NCBI GenBank assembly: GCA_015852425.1
Contig: JAAAIG010000029.1
Coordinates: 36,223 to 100,222, forward strand
Reading direction: 5' to 3'
Length of the DNA: 64,000 nt
DNA from: Gryganskiella cystojenkinii
Taxonomy: Eukaryota > Mortierellomycota > Mortierellomycetes > Mortierellales > Mortierellaceae
Shown here: piece after piece, positions 1 to 11,788 of the stretch
Position numbering within the stretch: the first letter of the stretch is position 1
Layout: each line of letters opens with the position of its first letter
Notes under the pieces: model-generated
Database searches by the model: none
Seen by the model: the letters and a program-made list of their open reading frames with translations, nothing else
Told to the model about the DNA's origin: nothing
Program-made: the position numbers and the translations under genes

Positions 1-172
1 CTGTCCTGTCATTCCGGTAGGCTTTATACGGTTTCAATGCGACCATAGTTACCATGCAAAAAAGACGTTTTCGGTTTATTTGGTCCATCGTCAGAGATCA
101 TAGTTTCGTATCCTGGCGACCAACCCCATCTATATGTCAAACAAAAATGAGTAAGCGTAAGAATCAACATCA

Positions 173-1952
173 CTACGGCCTTTCCGGTTCATAGTCCAAA
201 CCAGCTTTTTTTTTGTTACCTGCGAACCGTGGCCTAGGCATTCCAACAGAGCTCAATGGTCGTCCTCCTGTGGTTCCAGCAGGCGGTCCACTATTATTGC
301 CTTTGCCACCATTCCCAGCTCCGGCTCCATTATTGGGTGACCCTGGCGGGGGCGGTCCTCCTGGCCCCACATGCGGATGTCGACTATTTTGTTGCTCCAA
401 CAAGAGATAATGCATTTGCATCCGAAGACCATGACAGACTGCTCTCAGACTCTGAACTTCTTCCTGCATTCGCATGCTCTCGGTCATGATCGCCATGTTT
501 TGTTTCAGTTCCAACGAGGCCAGCCCTTGGGTTAGAGTCTCGATCTCAGATCGAATTCGTTCGTTCTCAGAGATCAAAAGCTCATGGGTATCGACGGCAT
601 TGCCGTTGGCGTTCGAGTTGATGGATTCTCCACCGATGCTGTTGTTCCTGATGATCGCTCTCAGCGACTCGTCACCGTTCTCCATTCCGTTGGCCGATAG
701 ATCATACGACTCGTGGCGGCTGAGCATTCCATGTGGCTGCTGCTGTTGGAGGTCGTATGGACTGTTCATTTCCAGGAACCCATCACCGAATCCGGACGTG
801 GCCTGATTTTGCTGATGTTGTGTCACCAACTGGAACGACTCTGAGAGCTGACCGACTTGTTCTCGCAGCTGCTGGACTTGTGGTCGAAGGTCCAAAAAGA
901 TGGCTCGCAGTTGTTGATTCTCTTGCTCCAGCGCCTCCATCCTTGTCTTTGAGATCTCGAGGAACCCCCGGATGGATTCGTATGGGCACTGGGGGATGTG
1001 AATGGCGTCCAAGTCGAACCGAGGTCCCTTCCAGGGGCATCCGAATTCCGAGAGAGAACAACCTATGATTTGTTTCGGGCAGACTTTCAGATGTTCCAAG
1101 TGTCGTATCCGCGTTCGGGTTGTCTCACAATGTGGACATGTCACACTCTCAGCTGGACAAGTCTTGTGGTGGTCCTGTCAGTCATAACAAGATAAAGGAT
1201 GTCAGTTTTAGTTCAACCCCAGAAAAAATTTGATATCTCTACGCGTTGATCAGTAATTTCCTCCTTGAGAGTGCATGATAGGGTCATCGAAACGTACTGA
1301 GAGTTCCGACTTCATGACTTTGGTGTTGCACATAAGACAGTCAACTCGTTTGTATGGACAACTCTCCATGTGTTCCGAGAGATCCTTCTTGAGCAACTTT
1401 TTGCGGCACTCCTCCACTCTGCAGAGTGTTCCGATATAGATACAATCGTCCTTGAGGTGCTTCCCGATTTGTATCCGTTGACAGGCGTGGTTGCAGCCAA
1501 GGGCCTTGTGAGGACAATAGACCAAAAGTTCATCACAAATCCTGCTGAGTGCAATGACTTCGTAGAGTGCTGTAGGGTCGATGGTGGTCCTGCAGAGCGG
1601 ACATCCGTGACTGACTTCCAAGGCTTGCATGATGCATACTCGACAGAATGTATGTCTATGACAAAGAAAACGAAGAACAGTGATGAGAATCAACAATAAT
1701 GTCAAGGACTTTGTATGTCTTTTAAGTCTTCATTCTGAGTCAGCGAACAAGTATTTGTCTAGCATACCCGCATGGTGCGCTCACAGGTTCTGTAAAGTAC
1801 TCGCAGCAGACACTGCATTGAAGACTAGTCTGGTTTGGCTCGAGGTACTGGAGGCTGCGTGGGTCATAAAGCTGTTCGTCTGTCTCACGGTTCTTCTTAT
1901 TATTGCTGCCCTTGCCGTTGTCATGATTGTCCTTGGCGGCTGAATGTGCCAT
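173..1952 (-). CDS. RING finger plus TRAF-type zinc finger protein with coiled coil (putative E3 ubiquitin ligase)
   Basis: Three exons: 1768-1952, 1298-1655 and 173-1147 (phase-consistent, about 505 residues). The first intron splits the RING finger: CxxC and the cysteine of the Cys-Gly pair lie in exon 1, and HTFCRVC with CPLC lie in exon 2. Together they complete a C3HC4 RING near residues 45-85. TRAF-type Cys/His repeats follow (CPHKALGC, HLKDDC, HMESCPYKRVDC, CPHC, HLKVCP, HIPQCP), then a heptad-rich coiled coil (MEALEQENQQLR, LREQVGQL) and a Gly/Pro/Asn-rich tail. RING-TRAF proteins of this architecture usually act as E3 ubiquitin ligases that oligomerise through the coiled coil; no C-terminal MATH domain is visible. 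The start is the ATG at 1952. The exon 2/3 acceptor (GAG at 1148-1150) is the least certain junction; the donor is GTACGT. Confidence 0.82.
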
Positions 1953-2319
1953 GATGGGCTATGTAGAAGTTGTTGTTGTCCTGCTTCCTGATTGTGCGGT
2001 TGATGAATGAGAGGAGGAGGTCGCATGAATAATGAATGGATACCCACTTTGAGGGCGAATGCGGGGGAAGTGGCCAGTGAAAGTTCGATGCTGCACGTGA
2101 CGATTTGGTCGTTTTGGCGGCACGCGCCGATCTGGTTGTTTGTTTGGCGGCGCTGAAGAATAACAGTATTATTTTCAAGTTTATTCATGAAAGTCGCGCG
2201 CATTTTTTTTTTCTTCATGCAAAAGTCATATCTTTTCTGATATGTTATGCGGATATCGTCAAGATTATCAAGAAGAACTCCTTCATCCTTCCTTTTCTTT
2301 TGTTGTTTTGTTTGTTTGT
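1953..2319. other. Intergenic spacer between RING/TRAF gene and PEX11 3' end
   Basis: About 370 bases between the start of the RING/TRAF gene and the PEX11 stop codon, both on the minus strand. It should hold the RING/TRAF promoter and the PEX11 3' UTR. T-rich and without a supported gene. Confidence 0.5.
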
Positions 2320-3948
2320 TTACGAGGACTTCCAGGCAACATAGAACTGGGCCAACGCCGCAACGCCTCCAAACATACCGACGCCCACATCCGGGAACGA
2401 GGATTTCTCCAAACTCCAGTGAACCGTCAGGGGCAAGTAACCCGTGTTGATAATTGTGTTGATCCAGATGCCCTTCTTCTCGGCCTTCAGATTCGCCATC
2501 TCGGTCTTGTACTCGGTCTTGTCGACAGGTTCGCCCGTTTCTTGCGCCTTCTTGTCCGCAATCTTGATCTGACGTTCCAACTTGACCAGACGCTTCTTGT
2601 ACAATCTGTATTCCTCGGCCAGATGTGCAAACTGTAATAAGACGTAGGCGGCCCAGAACCGACAGGACCAGATCGAGATCCGGTTGGTCTTCTCCATGGA
2701 AAGAGGAATGACCTCATGTGCGCCCAACCAGTAGAGATGCTCCAGGGGGTAGTAGATCAAGTTGCAAATATTCTGGAGACGGTCCAGAGTAAGTAAGAGA
2801 GGAGAGGGCGAAGGGTTGCTGTCGACGTATTGCATCCATTGCACCAGGGGCAGTAATCCATAGTAACGGAGCAAGATACGGAAGTCCGAAATCGGGTTGG
2901 CCAAGTTGCGGACACGCTGAGCAGTTGAATCACGGCCACGCTTCAAAAAGTACCAGATAAAGATCTTGGAGAAGTATTGAATGACCTATAATACGCATAG
3001 TAATATTCTTTCGTGAGTAAAGTTTTTTTTTGTTCGTGTTGGCCCATTGTGTACAGAGCGTGGGTAAAATTGGGTATGCGAAGCAAAAGAGAAAGTGGGG
3101 GGGGGGGGGGAAGAGATGATCCTCTCGGGCAAAAACGGGCAACAAGAAGGAATCAAAGCCCATAATTAAGCTATTTGAGCCAACGGAGGAGTGTGGGTGG
3201 ATCAAACACAAAATTCAAAGAGCTGAACCTGGTCGGTCACACACCCAACTCCTCTCAAACACGATTTCTCTTTTTGCCCGCAAATCAAGCCGAGTCGTGT
3301 ATAGGTGTCTGTGCCCTCTCTTTTTTTTTCAACCAAAAGATGGTCGAAGCACCGTTCGGGGAAGAGGCCGAGTCGGTCTCCGGTTGTGGGGTGGGAAAGC
3401 ACTCCCGCATTTTCCTTTTTCACGACAACGACCAAGGAGCGCCAAAGATTTGGTGATCAATTCAACCTGACGTTTTTCAGCCGGTGTCTCATTCCTTTCT
3501 GCAAAGGGTGGATGTCGAAAATCATCCTGGAGGAATGAATCCTTGTTTTTTTTTTTTTTTTTTTTTTTTCTCTTCTTTTTCACAGCATAATCACAGTCCT
3601 TCTTATCCTGCGCTACTATGCTGCTTGTCCCGACAGTGTTGTTTGTTGTTTCTTCCTTCGCTTGGTGTCCAGTTTTTCATGTGCCATTTTGGTTGCTTGT
3701 CCTTTGCCCCTTTCTTGTCCGTCGGTCCGGCCGTCTAAGAAAGAATCACATTCATGGCGTTGTTGTCGAGTCCTTACCATGAGCAACTTGTCCGTACCGC
3801 GGACCTGGCTCAGGAAACGGACAGCATGATCCAAGGTAGGGCTGGCAGGGAAAAGTTTTCCGAGAGCGAGGATTGAGGGTGACTGTTGAGGACGGACTAC
3901 GGGCTTGTGTACTTCCTCGTCGTGTTCTTGCTTGGATGGAGCGGCCAT
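2320..3948 (-). CDS. PEX11: Peroxisomal membrane biogenesis protein PEX11
   Basis: Two exons: 3778-3948 and 2320-2985, 278 residues, separated by an unusually long 792-bp intron. The spliced product carries the PEX11 family N-terminus: a short lead, then LDHAVRFLSQVRGTDKLLM joined across the intron to VIQYFSKIFIWYFLKRG. The amphipathic helix and the late hydrophobic segments of the family follow (NLIYYPLEHLYWLG; INTGYLPLTVHWSLE). PEX11 proteins sit in the peroxisomal membrane, tubulate it through the N-terminal amphipathic helix, and drive peroxisome elongation and fission. Length matches the family. The start ATG at 3948 gives a hydrophilic N-terminus (MAAPSKQEHDEE). The intron contains a 24-T run at 3546-3569 and a G-run near 3100. 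Confidence 0.9.
3546..3569 (+). repeat. Poly-T homopolymer (24 T) in the PEX11 intron
   Basis: Uninterrupted T run read directly from the sequence. It lies within the long PEX11 intron, so on the transcribed strand it is poly-A. Length may be inexact because such runs are prone to sequencing error. Confidence 0.85.
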
Positions 3949-4405
3949 TATATTTCAATTCAATGTAAAGTGTAACAAGTCGAGAGAGAGAACGATAAAG
4001 AGAATGAAGAAAAGGGTTGGAGGAAAAGGGAATGTGGAGAAAAGAAAGAGATGGAGAAACAGGTGAAATGGAGACCAACAAAAAGAGAGAGAAGAGAGCA
4101 GACGCACAAAGAGAGAAAAGAAAAAGACCGATTCGCACGTGTCGGCTCCTTTCGTGATTCGGCCGGAGCGAATTTGTCCGCTCTCTCTTTGTTTCGATCT
4201 GATATTTCTTCTTTGAACGGTTTTTATCATATTTATTTTTTGCTTTGTGTTTTGTTTTTGTTCGTTAACATTGGACTTGGCATTGCTAATCATCAAAAGA
4301 GTAGGGAGAGGGTGTGGAAAGGGTCATTATAAGCATGATGGGATAGGGGAGAGAAAGGGGAGACAAGAAAAAAAGGGTATGGTACTTAGAGTGAAAGCAA
4401 GAATT
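3949..4405. other. Spacer between PEX11 start and F-box gene 3' end
   Basis: About 457 bases expected to contain the PEX11 promoter and the 3' UTR of the F-box/LRR gene. It is purine-rich on the plus strand (CT-rich on the PEX11 sense strand), a common form of leader in this window. No gene seen. Confidence 0.5.
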
Positions 4406-7173
4406 CTAATGTTCGTCTTCAACGACGGTCGTAAGTGGCTGCGTGGTAACAAAAGCGCTTGATGCCACGGGTGGTCCACCACCGATACTGCCGTTACCTC
4501 CGGCATTACTCAAAATTGATGTAGGTGGTTGTTGTTGGTTCGGATGTTGTCTACGTCCTTGCATCACTTTGGTCGAGTTCACATTGTTGGCCTGCGCCGT
4601 CGCATTGATCGCCGCCAGCTCGACCTTGTACTCGACCAACCGCCGTTGCAGCTCTGGGCATAGTTCGACAAGGACGCGCTTGGACGCGAATCGGTACAGG
4701 GTCGCCATGTCCGAGACCAATAGGCATTCTTTGATCTCGAGCACAGCCAAACTTGGGCATTGCATCAGGGCCCGGATAGTCGTACTCGTCAAGCTTCGGC
4801 AACAATTGAGCGAGATACTATTCATATCAGAATGAAAACGTGGGAAGTGTTAGATCTCACCTCTGTCTAGGAATAACAGTAATAAAATAAAGGCTGTCCC
4901 TGGTGGCATTAATCGACCCCTTACCGGTGAAGAGAAGTCTTGGAATACCGCGCGACCTCCACTAGCGCTTCATCAGTCATAGCACAACCAGCAAGACCCA
5001 GCGTGTTCAAGTTCCCGTTCTTGGCAATCTCGACAATACTCTTGCCCGTCACCCTCATCGAATCCGTGACACGACCAACGTTCAAATGCCAAAGGTCCTT
5101 GCAATGTTTCGCAAACAACAGCAGCGACACATCCGAGATACTGGAACAAGCCCTAAGATCTAAATGTTTGATCCTTGGACAATGCGTCGCAATCTGGCTC
5201 ACGCCTTGATCTGTGATCTTGGCACAACCTGGCATCAACAAAAACTGGAGCTGGGGACAATTCTCCGCGATCGAGATCACAATCTTGTCTGTGAGCTTTT
5301 CGCAGATATAAAACTCGATCGTGTGAATATTATGGAACCAAGTCGTGAGCGGCATGATGTCATCGTCTTGAATAGTCTTGAGCTTGTGAAGGACAATCTT
5401 CTTGACCACTTTTGCCCGCTCATGAAGACGTCTCTGCATTGCAGCTGGAGAAGCTATCGATTCCTCCACGGGAGGTTCCACGGTTTTCATTCGGGTCAAA
5501 CTTCGACGACGGGTGTTGACAGCAGTCGAGGCGACTATGGCGGTCGTCATGTTGGTCGTGGTACTGGTGGCAGTCTCAGACTGTACGTTGTTGCGCTCAA
5601 TGCCGAGACCCTCGACGGTGTCCGTCCTCTTGAGCAGATTGACAAACCGTTCCAGCTTCTCGGGATTCTTGAGTCGGATCTCTCGCCAAAGAGTCTTTTG
5701 AGCGACCAGATACCACTGTTTGTTGACCATCAGACAGTTCCGGATCTCTCTCTGTGAGAAATCATCCGGAGGCGTCAGGTCCACCACGCACTGAAAGATT
5801 AGATGCAAGATCTCTGGCAACTCGATCAGACGAGGTTTTAGAGCCGGGATCACATTTGGGACGATGCTCTTTAGGATGGACTGACGACGAACCTGACGAC
5901 CAAACCGGTACCGCTTCTGATGTTTGGTCAGGTTGCCGCTGATCGCCTGCGGAATCTCCTCCATCGCCTCATCCTCGCCATCACTGTAAGAGTCGTATTC
6001 TTCGTCATCCTTTTCTTCCTCGTCATCGATATCCATGCCCATATCCTCGTCTTCCTCCTCATCATACTCGCTGTCTCCTTCTTCGTCCTCTTCAGTGTCG
6101 TCAAACTCGTTGATGCCGGTCAAGTTGACGGCCGTCTCTTGAGATTTTGTCGAAAAAGCCGACCCGCGACGTGATGTTGACCCTCCTGACGACGATACCG
6201 ACGAAACAGACTTTAAGAGACTAAGACGTCTCTTCATCACATCCTTCTGGGCTGGATTCTCGGCTGTTGTTGAGGCGCAAGCACCGGTGAAATGCTGACG
6301 GTATTGCTGGTTATGCGTTGTGGTACGACCTTTATCACCCTTCCTGCGGACCCCGCCGTCATGATGGTGGTGGTGGTGGTGGTGGATACTCTCGCCTGCA
6401 ATACTGCTCGTAATTGAGGATCGACGATGACTTTTCACACTCGAGGCGTGATCAGAGGCACCACTGAGACTGGCGCTTCTGCCGGCACGGCTCTTGACAC
6501 TACGACCTGATCCGTTTGGTCCTCCGGTGCTGCTGACAGATGAGTTGGTCACGTTGCTACTGGATCGCTTTCGGTGTCGAGACGACAAACCAGTCGACGA
6601 TTGCTGGGTAGTCATGTTCTGCTGACAAGAAGAGCAATCGTCAGCTTGAGTGTCTCCAATGTCGTCGCATTCGCACTCTTCGCTTGATCCAGAGGAAGGA
6701 GACGGTGCTCCTGCTGTGTTAGTCATCTCCCATGGGTGCACGCGACTACCACCACCTCTTTGATGTTGAAGCATTTGTTGTTGTTGTTGTTGACCCCCGA
6801 TCGTGATAGCCTTGATAAACCGACGGAGCGATCCTGACCAGAACGAGGCTGAAGCTGTTGCAGAGGTGACAGGCGTTAAGCTGGATGTCGCTTGAGAATG
6901 AGATCGGGTATGATGATGGTATTGTGGCTGCTGTGGTAGTTGTAGTTGTTGTTGCGGTAGATGATGACGTTCTTGGTTTTGGTGAGAATTGCGAAAGTGA
7001 CTTTGAGAGGAGAATCGTCGGGTGTGGCCACCACTGGAAGAAGTGATAGTGGGAATGGGTTGATGAAAACAGTTTTGACAAGGAGAGTTGTTGTTAACTG
7101 TGTTGATGTTGCTGTCGTTACTGTCACTGTGATCCTCGTTAGTAGGATTGTTGGAGATGTCTCTTGCAACCAT
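4406..7173 (-). CDS. F-box / leucine-rich-repeat protein (GRR1/AMN1-like) with long disordered N-terminus
   Basis: Two exons, 4925-7173 and 4406-4817, joined in phase (ARYSKTSLHR to ISLNCCRSLT), 886 residues. The first 350 residues are low complexity, rich in Ser, Gln and His, with an eight-His run at about 264-271. A very acidic stretch follows at about 358-405. The F-box-like helix bundle begins near residue 450 (LIELPEILHLIFQCV ... VNKQWYLVAQKTLWREI). From about 620 there are cysteine-containing LRRs of the SKP2/GRR1 type (CPQLQFLLMPGCAKITDQGV; IKHLDLRACSSISD; LNTLGLAGCAMTDEAL). Such proteins are substrate receptors of SCF ubiquitin ligases. The substrate cannot be told from sequence. The start ATG at 7173 is the first in frame. 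Confidence 0.85.
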
Positions 7174-9255
7174 GGTTGAGATGCTTTTGACCGGATAGTT
7201 CTTCCAAGGGCCTGGAAACAGGCGTCAGATGAAATGGGGGGGGGGGGGGAAGGAAAGAAGGGGAAGGAGGGGTAATTATCTATCAGGTGTTCAAAAAGGC
7301 GAGTGGAAAAGGTCGTTAGGCATAAGGAGGATCGTTGGTATAAAGGACAAAGAAGGTCAAAGAGAAGAGAAGGGACAAAAATAAAATAAAAAGACAATCA
7401 AAGGAGTCTCCTGCTCTCAGTCAATGTCCTCTCCCGCGCAAAAAAAATCGCACTTTGAGGAGCGATAGACAAAATTTCAATGAAAATGACTGGTGCCAAT
7501 TCATACTGGCAACCCGGGAAAAGAAAAGAAAGAAACACATCACCATTTGAAAAGAACCAAGAAAAAAATAAAGAGAAGCGTCCACAGAAATACGACATGG
7601 GTAAAGGAAGGTGCGGTGCAGATATGAACAACGGATCTAGGAGACCACATGAGCCTTTTTTTGTTGTATTCAAACGCGTTCCACTCCTCTGCGGTGGTAC
7701 AAAACAGATCAGGGCCATATGTTCTTTGGATACATATCGTACTAGTCGAGTGCTTTCGGACAAGACGGGAGGAAGGTGAATCGACGGTTGGAGAAAGAGG
7801 GAGGTGAAGAAAAGAAAGAGGTGCAACAGAGTGTTTGAAAGGAAGGAGTCAAAGACAACAAAGAAGAGAAAGAATTTCGGAGGGAAAAAGAAAAGGGCGC
7901 ATCTTTGTTCAACAATCACTGGGCAGACCCGACGACCCCAAAAGCGAAACACGGCGAATTGAACATCGTCCAGTCGTTTTACGAGTGCCCCAAAATGACA
8001 AAAACGTCGAATGACTCTATGCAGTCTGACCGGTAGCTTCTTTGCAGGATAGAGAGAGACAAACCATCATGATGTTGATCGATGATGATGCACATAGGAA
8101 ATGATAGTTGTGTTGTTTGTATCCTGGAACGAACGAGAAAAAAAAAGAGCGACCGTTGAGTTGGTTGGTTAGTTGGTTAGGTTGCAACAGAAGCACAAAT
8201 AAATTAGGTCGCAGTGTATGTGGAATCCGTGATCTCATGCAAATGTCTCCGTTTTCGGAAGGGACTCTTCCTGAAGTGGACAAAAAAACCCCCCGGCATT
8301 ACAGCTGGTGGCAACAGTCTGTGGAGGCGGTAAATCGCGGCAGGGGTTCCTTTTATTCTTAGTCTTGTTGAGGGAGGAAAGAATAAAGGTATTTCTCACG
8401 ATCCACTTTAATTGCGTGCAAGTGAGAAGAAAATGTTGGCTGGAAACAGTGGATGTCTCCACGTGACGAAAGGTTGACTGGAAAGATCATCACTGTTAAA
8501 GGTGAAAGAGTAGAGTCCAGAAATCCATTATAAGCATAGTCCTTTTTTTTTCTTATGGACTGTCCAGGGTGGGCACAGACGGTCTCAAGGGGGTTCGACA
8601 AGTCTTCAAATATTGATGTCAGTTTCGTATTGGAAACGCCATTCACGGGGATATCAAAGCTGGCAGCCTTTTGACCGTCGCGCGGCATCCACTCCAGAGA
8701 TTACAGATATCATATCGGAATCTCTTTGTTTCTAAGTGGGGAGTATTCATTACCAGGGAACAGAACGACAGGAAACCATCCAATGTTAATCATTGACGCT
8801 TCGTTCAAAAGGTTATCTTTAAGTTGGGGTGTGCAAAAGGCTAACAATATCCTCTTAAATCACTCACTCTCTCTCTCTGTTTTTGTTCAAATTACTTTCT
8901 TCCGACAGCAGCGTCAGTACCGTACTCGGATAGATTCATCCTGTACTCCATGTCTCCTTCTTAAGTCCCGTGGACTCTTCTCTTGAGGGAAACGTCTGAC
9001 CCTTTTCGGTTTGTTTTTCCTTTTTTTGGTTGCCCATGGGCCTTCCAGATCCGCCTTTCTTTGTTGCTGAGAAGTTTGTGCTGTTTCTATTCGTCGAAAA
9101 GGTTCAGCTCCCACAATCGACTCTAACATCATCCAAAGCGAGGATGGAGATCATGTTGTGTTCCACAACTATATTGAAAAGGTCTATGTCTATCTATATA
9201 CGATCAAAGGGAGCACATTGGCAAAAAATATAAAAACAGAGCCTCTTCCAATCAC
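7174..9255. other. Non-coding stretch upstream of the F-box gene, downstream of MRS2
   Basis: About 2.1 kb with no supportable gene. Open frames here (for example 7398-7952 minus) are rich in Phe, Leu and Ser from poly-pyrimidine DNA and show no domain or codon signal. The first few hundred bases are CT-rich on the minus strand and probably form the F-box gene 5' UTR and promoter. A G-run lies near 7240 and a CT microsatellite near 8868-8880. Confidence 0.5.
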
Positions 9256-11262
9256 CTAAGTGGTACCCTTGGCGAGTTGCTTCAATTTCCTCGAGCAGAA
9301 CAAGAACACCATCATACTAATACCTAACGCCGTCGATCCAACAATCGCAAACGCATGTGGGTTCGTCTCCAGGTAGTTGTGCAAGTTCATGCCGTACAGA
9401 CTCGCAATGATCGCGCCGCTAGACATGCCAAGAGTACCCATCGCGATCCGAAGTTCAAACAGCAAGAGCTGGTTCCGGTTTGCTCCCAAGATGACATTGA
9501 CAATCTCCTCGGTCGATTGCATCTGCTGGCGAACGATCGAGACTGTGTTGGCGATTTCCTCGACCTGTTTCAAATATGACTCCAAAAGAATCTCGATCTC
9601 CTCGTGTGAATCCTCCGATCTGGGTGTGCCGTTCTTCTTTTCTGTCAGGTACATGTTCGCCAAGTCGTCATCTAGAAAGAGGTAGAGCGGCCTCGTTAGC
9701 ACTTGCGTTCACGACATGATGTCAAAAAAAGGGTTATCATCTCAACCCTTCATCCTTCGCATACCTTGATCCAGTGCCTCGACAAAGACATCGCGGATCA
9801 AAAGCGTCTTGGACTCGAAACGGGACAGCTTTTTCGAGTACTGTAGCAACTCCTTGAGCTTGTTCTGGTCAATGCTCTCCTCCAGGTGTGCCAACAGGTT
9901 CGTCACAAAGTGAACAAGGACCTCCATCTCGGATTGCAACGATGACAGGACCGAGATAAAGATTGCTTCCATAGCTCGGAATTCGAATGGCAATCCTCCC
10001 GAGGCACTGGTGCTCATCCTGAGTTTCTCTTCCAGATCGTAAATAAAGATAGATTGATTGTAACTGTCTGTGGATCCAAAGGAGTCGAACAAGACGACAA
10101 GGTCAGCCTTGATCAGCGCACGGATATGGCCCACGTTGATGAGAATTGCTTCTGGTCGAACAAGAAGGACGGGCATCTGGTTGTTGAAACTGCTGTCGAT
10201 CTTGCGCAAGTCGCGGGCATGCAATCCGTGCTAATATGTCCAGCGGGTGAGAATTCAAAAGGTTAATAAACAGGGAAGTTTGTATTCCTTTGATGAGCCT
10301 CCATCATACTGCACGGTCGCAGGCTTTACCTGCTGGCACAGATCACTCTTGAGAAACTCGCCCGCGGTGGTCTTGACGTTGCCTCGGTGATCAAACTCTG
10401 TACATCGCAGTTTAATCTCGTTCTTGATGGTATGATGAGGAACCGCAGCCAAAGAGCGTTGGATCCGGGTCGCAGGGTCAGCCGCCGACGCTTGCAAGTT
10501 TGGTCGAGAGGGCATGGTTGTTAGGGATCGCATCTCCGAAACCGAGGCACCCGTCGATTCCTTGAACGGTCGCCTCCATGTCTGCAGAGCATCGATTTTC
10601 GATAATGATGTGCTTGGTGAAGCTGAAGATGATGATGTTGTTGTCGTTGTCGTGGTGGTTGAGGGTCTTGTTGAACGAGTAAAAGAGGAAAAGGAGGAAG
10701 AAGGGGACGTAAAGAATGAGGGATATCTGGGCAGTAAGGAACAAGGTTGAGGCAGCGGCGATAAAGTTGTGCGGGATTTCCGGGAATGGAAGTGGCGATT
10801 AGACCGATTCGAGGATAGGCTGAGCGATTTTCCGTTTTGCACCGAGGCCGTTACTGGAATGGTCTTTGAAGCGAGCGTCTTGCTGTTGTTGGTAGGAGTG
10901 ATGGTCCAGGTCCCGTAGCTGCGATTACTGCTACTGTTGCTGTTGTAGAGGCTATTGCTGTTGCGACCATCCCTGACACCACTGTTAGCACAAAGGCTAG
11001 TGTTGATGTTGCACTGAAGAGCTGGTTTCGTTGAGAGACACCTTGCAGGGGCTGATCGCTTGCAGAAGGAACCAAAGATCGAGCACGATAAGGAAAAGAA
11101 CGATGATGCAGGGGGTACGGAGCAATGAGTTGTTGATGAACGAGTCCCTGTTTGGAACAGCCTGCGGTGTCCAGGAGAGGAGGGAGTGGTTGTAGAGGAG
11201 GAGGGACAAAAAAAGCTTCTTTGGGCCTGAGCCGAGGAACAGAGTCGAGAAGCCCTCTGCAT
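9256..11262 (-). CDS. MRS2: Mitochondrial inner-membrane magnesium channel MRS2 (CorA family)
   Basis: Three exons: 10330-11262, 9765-10230 and 9256-9671, 604 residues. Family landmarks are read across the splices: FLKSDLCQQ joined to HGLHARDLRKID; LIRDVFVEALDQ joined to DDDLANMYLTEKKNG; the coiled coil; then SLYGMNLHNYLE with the diagnostic Gly-Met-Asn at about 560 between two membrane helices. MRS2 forms a pentameric Mg2+ channel importing Mg2+ into the mitochondrial matrix. The chosen start (11262) gives an Arg/Ser-rich presequence-like N-terminus (MQRASRLCSSAQAQRSFF) without acids. The open frame continues upstream to 11661, so a longer form cannot be excluded. The first 220 residues are Ser/Thr-rich low complexity. 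A disabled copy of the last exon lies at 35435-35625. Confidence 0.9.
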
Positions 11263-11788
11263 TAGGAGAAGGGGTATATTAAAGAGGGAATGAAGTGTGT
11301 GAAAGGTATTAACGATAGACAATAGAGGGAGGGAATACTGACGGATGCCAATGAAGGGGCAAGAGACAAAGAGAACAGAGGAATGTGGATGGGTTACTCC
11401 AACAAGAAAAAGAACGTGTTCCTGGTGCAATGAGACCACATTCTGTGAAAAAGGAAGAAATTGGGCGGACCCAAAAGGCAACAGGAACATGAACGTAGCA
11501 GTCACACTGTGGCTTGGGTCTTTGTTGACTTTGCTTTTTTTTTTGTATGTGCAGAGTGAGCGTGTGCCTCGAAAAGAACTCCTATGGAATGACAGTGTTC
11601 TTTTTTTCTTTACCCATTTCAATCGCATCGCATTTGGATTGAACCTGTGGACAACCAACACTCCCTTTCATTCCCTTCCATTCCCTCTCCCTTTATCCAC
11701 ATTCATTCCATTCCTCTTCTCCCTTTTTAAATACTTTTTTTTCTTCTTCTTCCTTCGACTCTTTCACCTCAATCGCATTCCCTCCACC
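11263..11788. promoter_or_regulatory. Divergent MRS2 / BMS1 intergenic promoter region
   Basis: About 526 bases between two divergently transcribed starts (MRS2 at 11262 minus, BMS1 at 11789 plus). The BMS1-proximal part is strongly CT-rich (11655-11760), typical of leaders in this window. No discrete binding site is claimed. Confidence 0.5.

Noticed and set aside
7398..7952. 184-codon open frame on the minus strand
   Set aside because: Phe/Leu/Ser-rich product of CT-rich leader DNA, no domain, no start context, and upstream of the F-box gene on the same strand.
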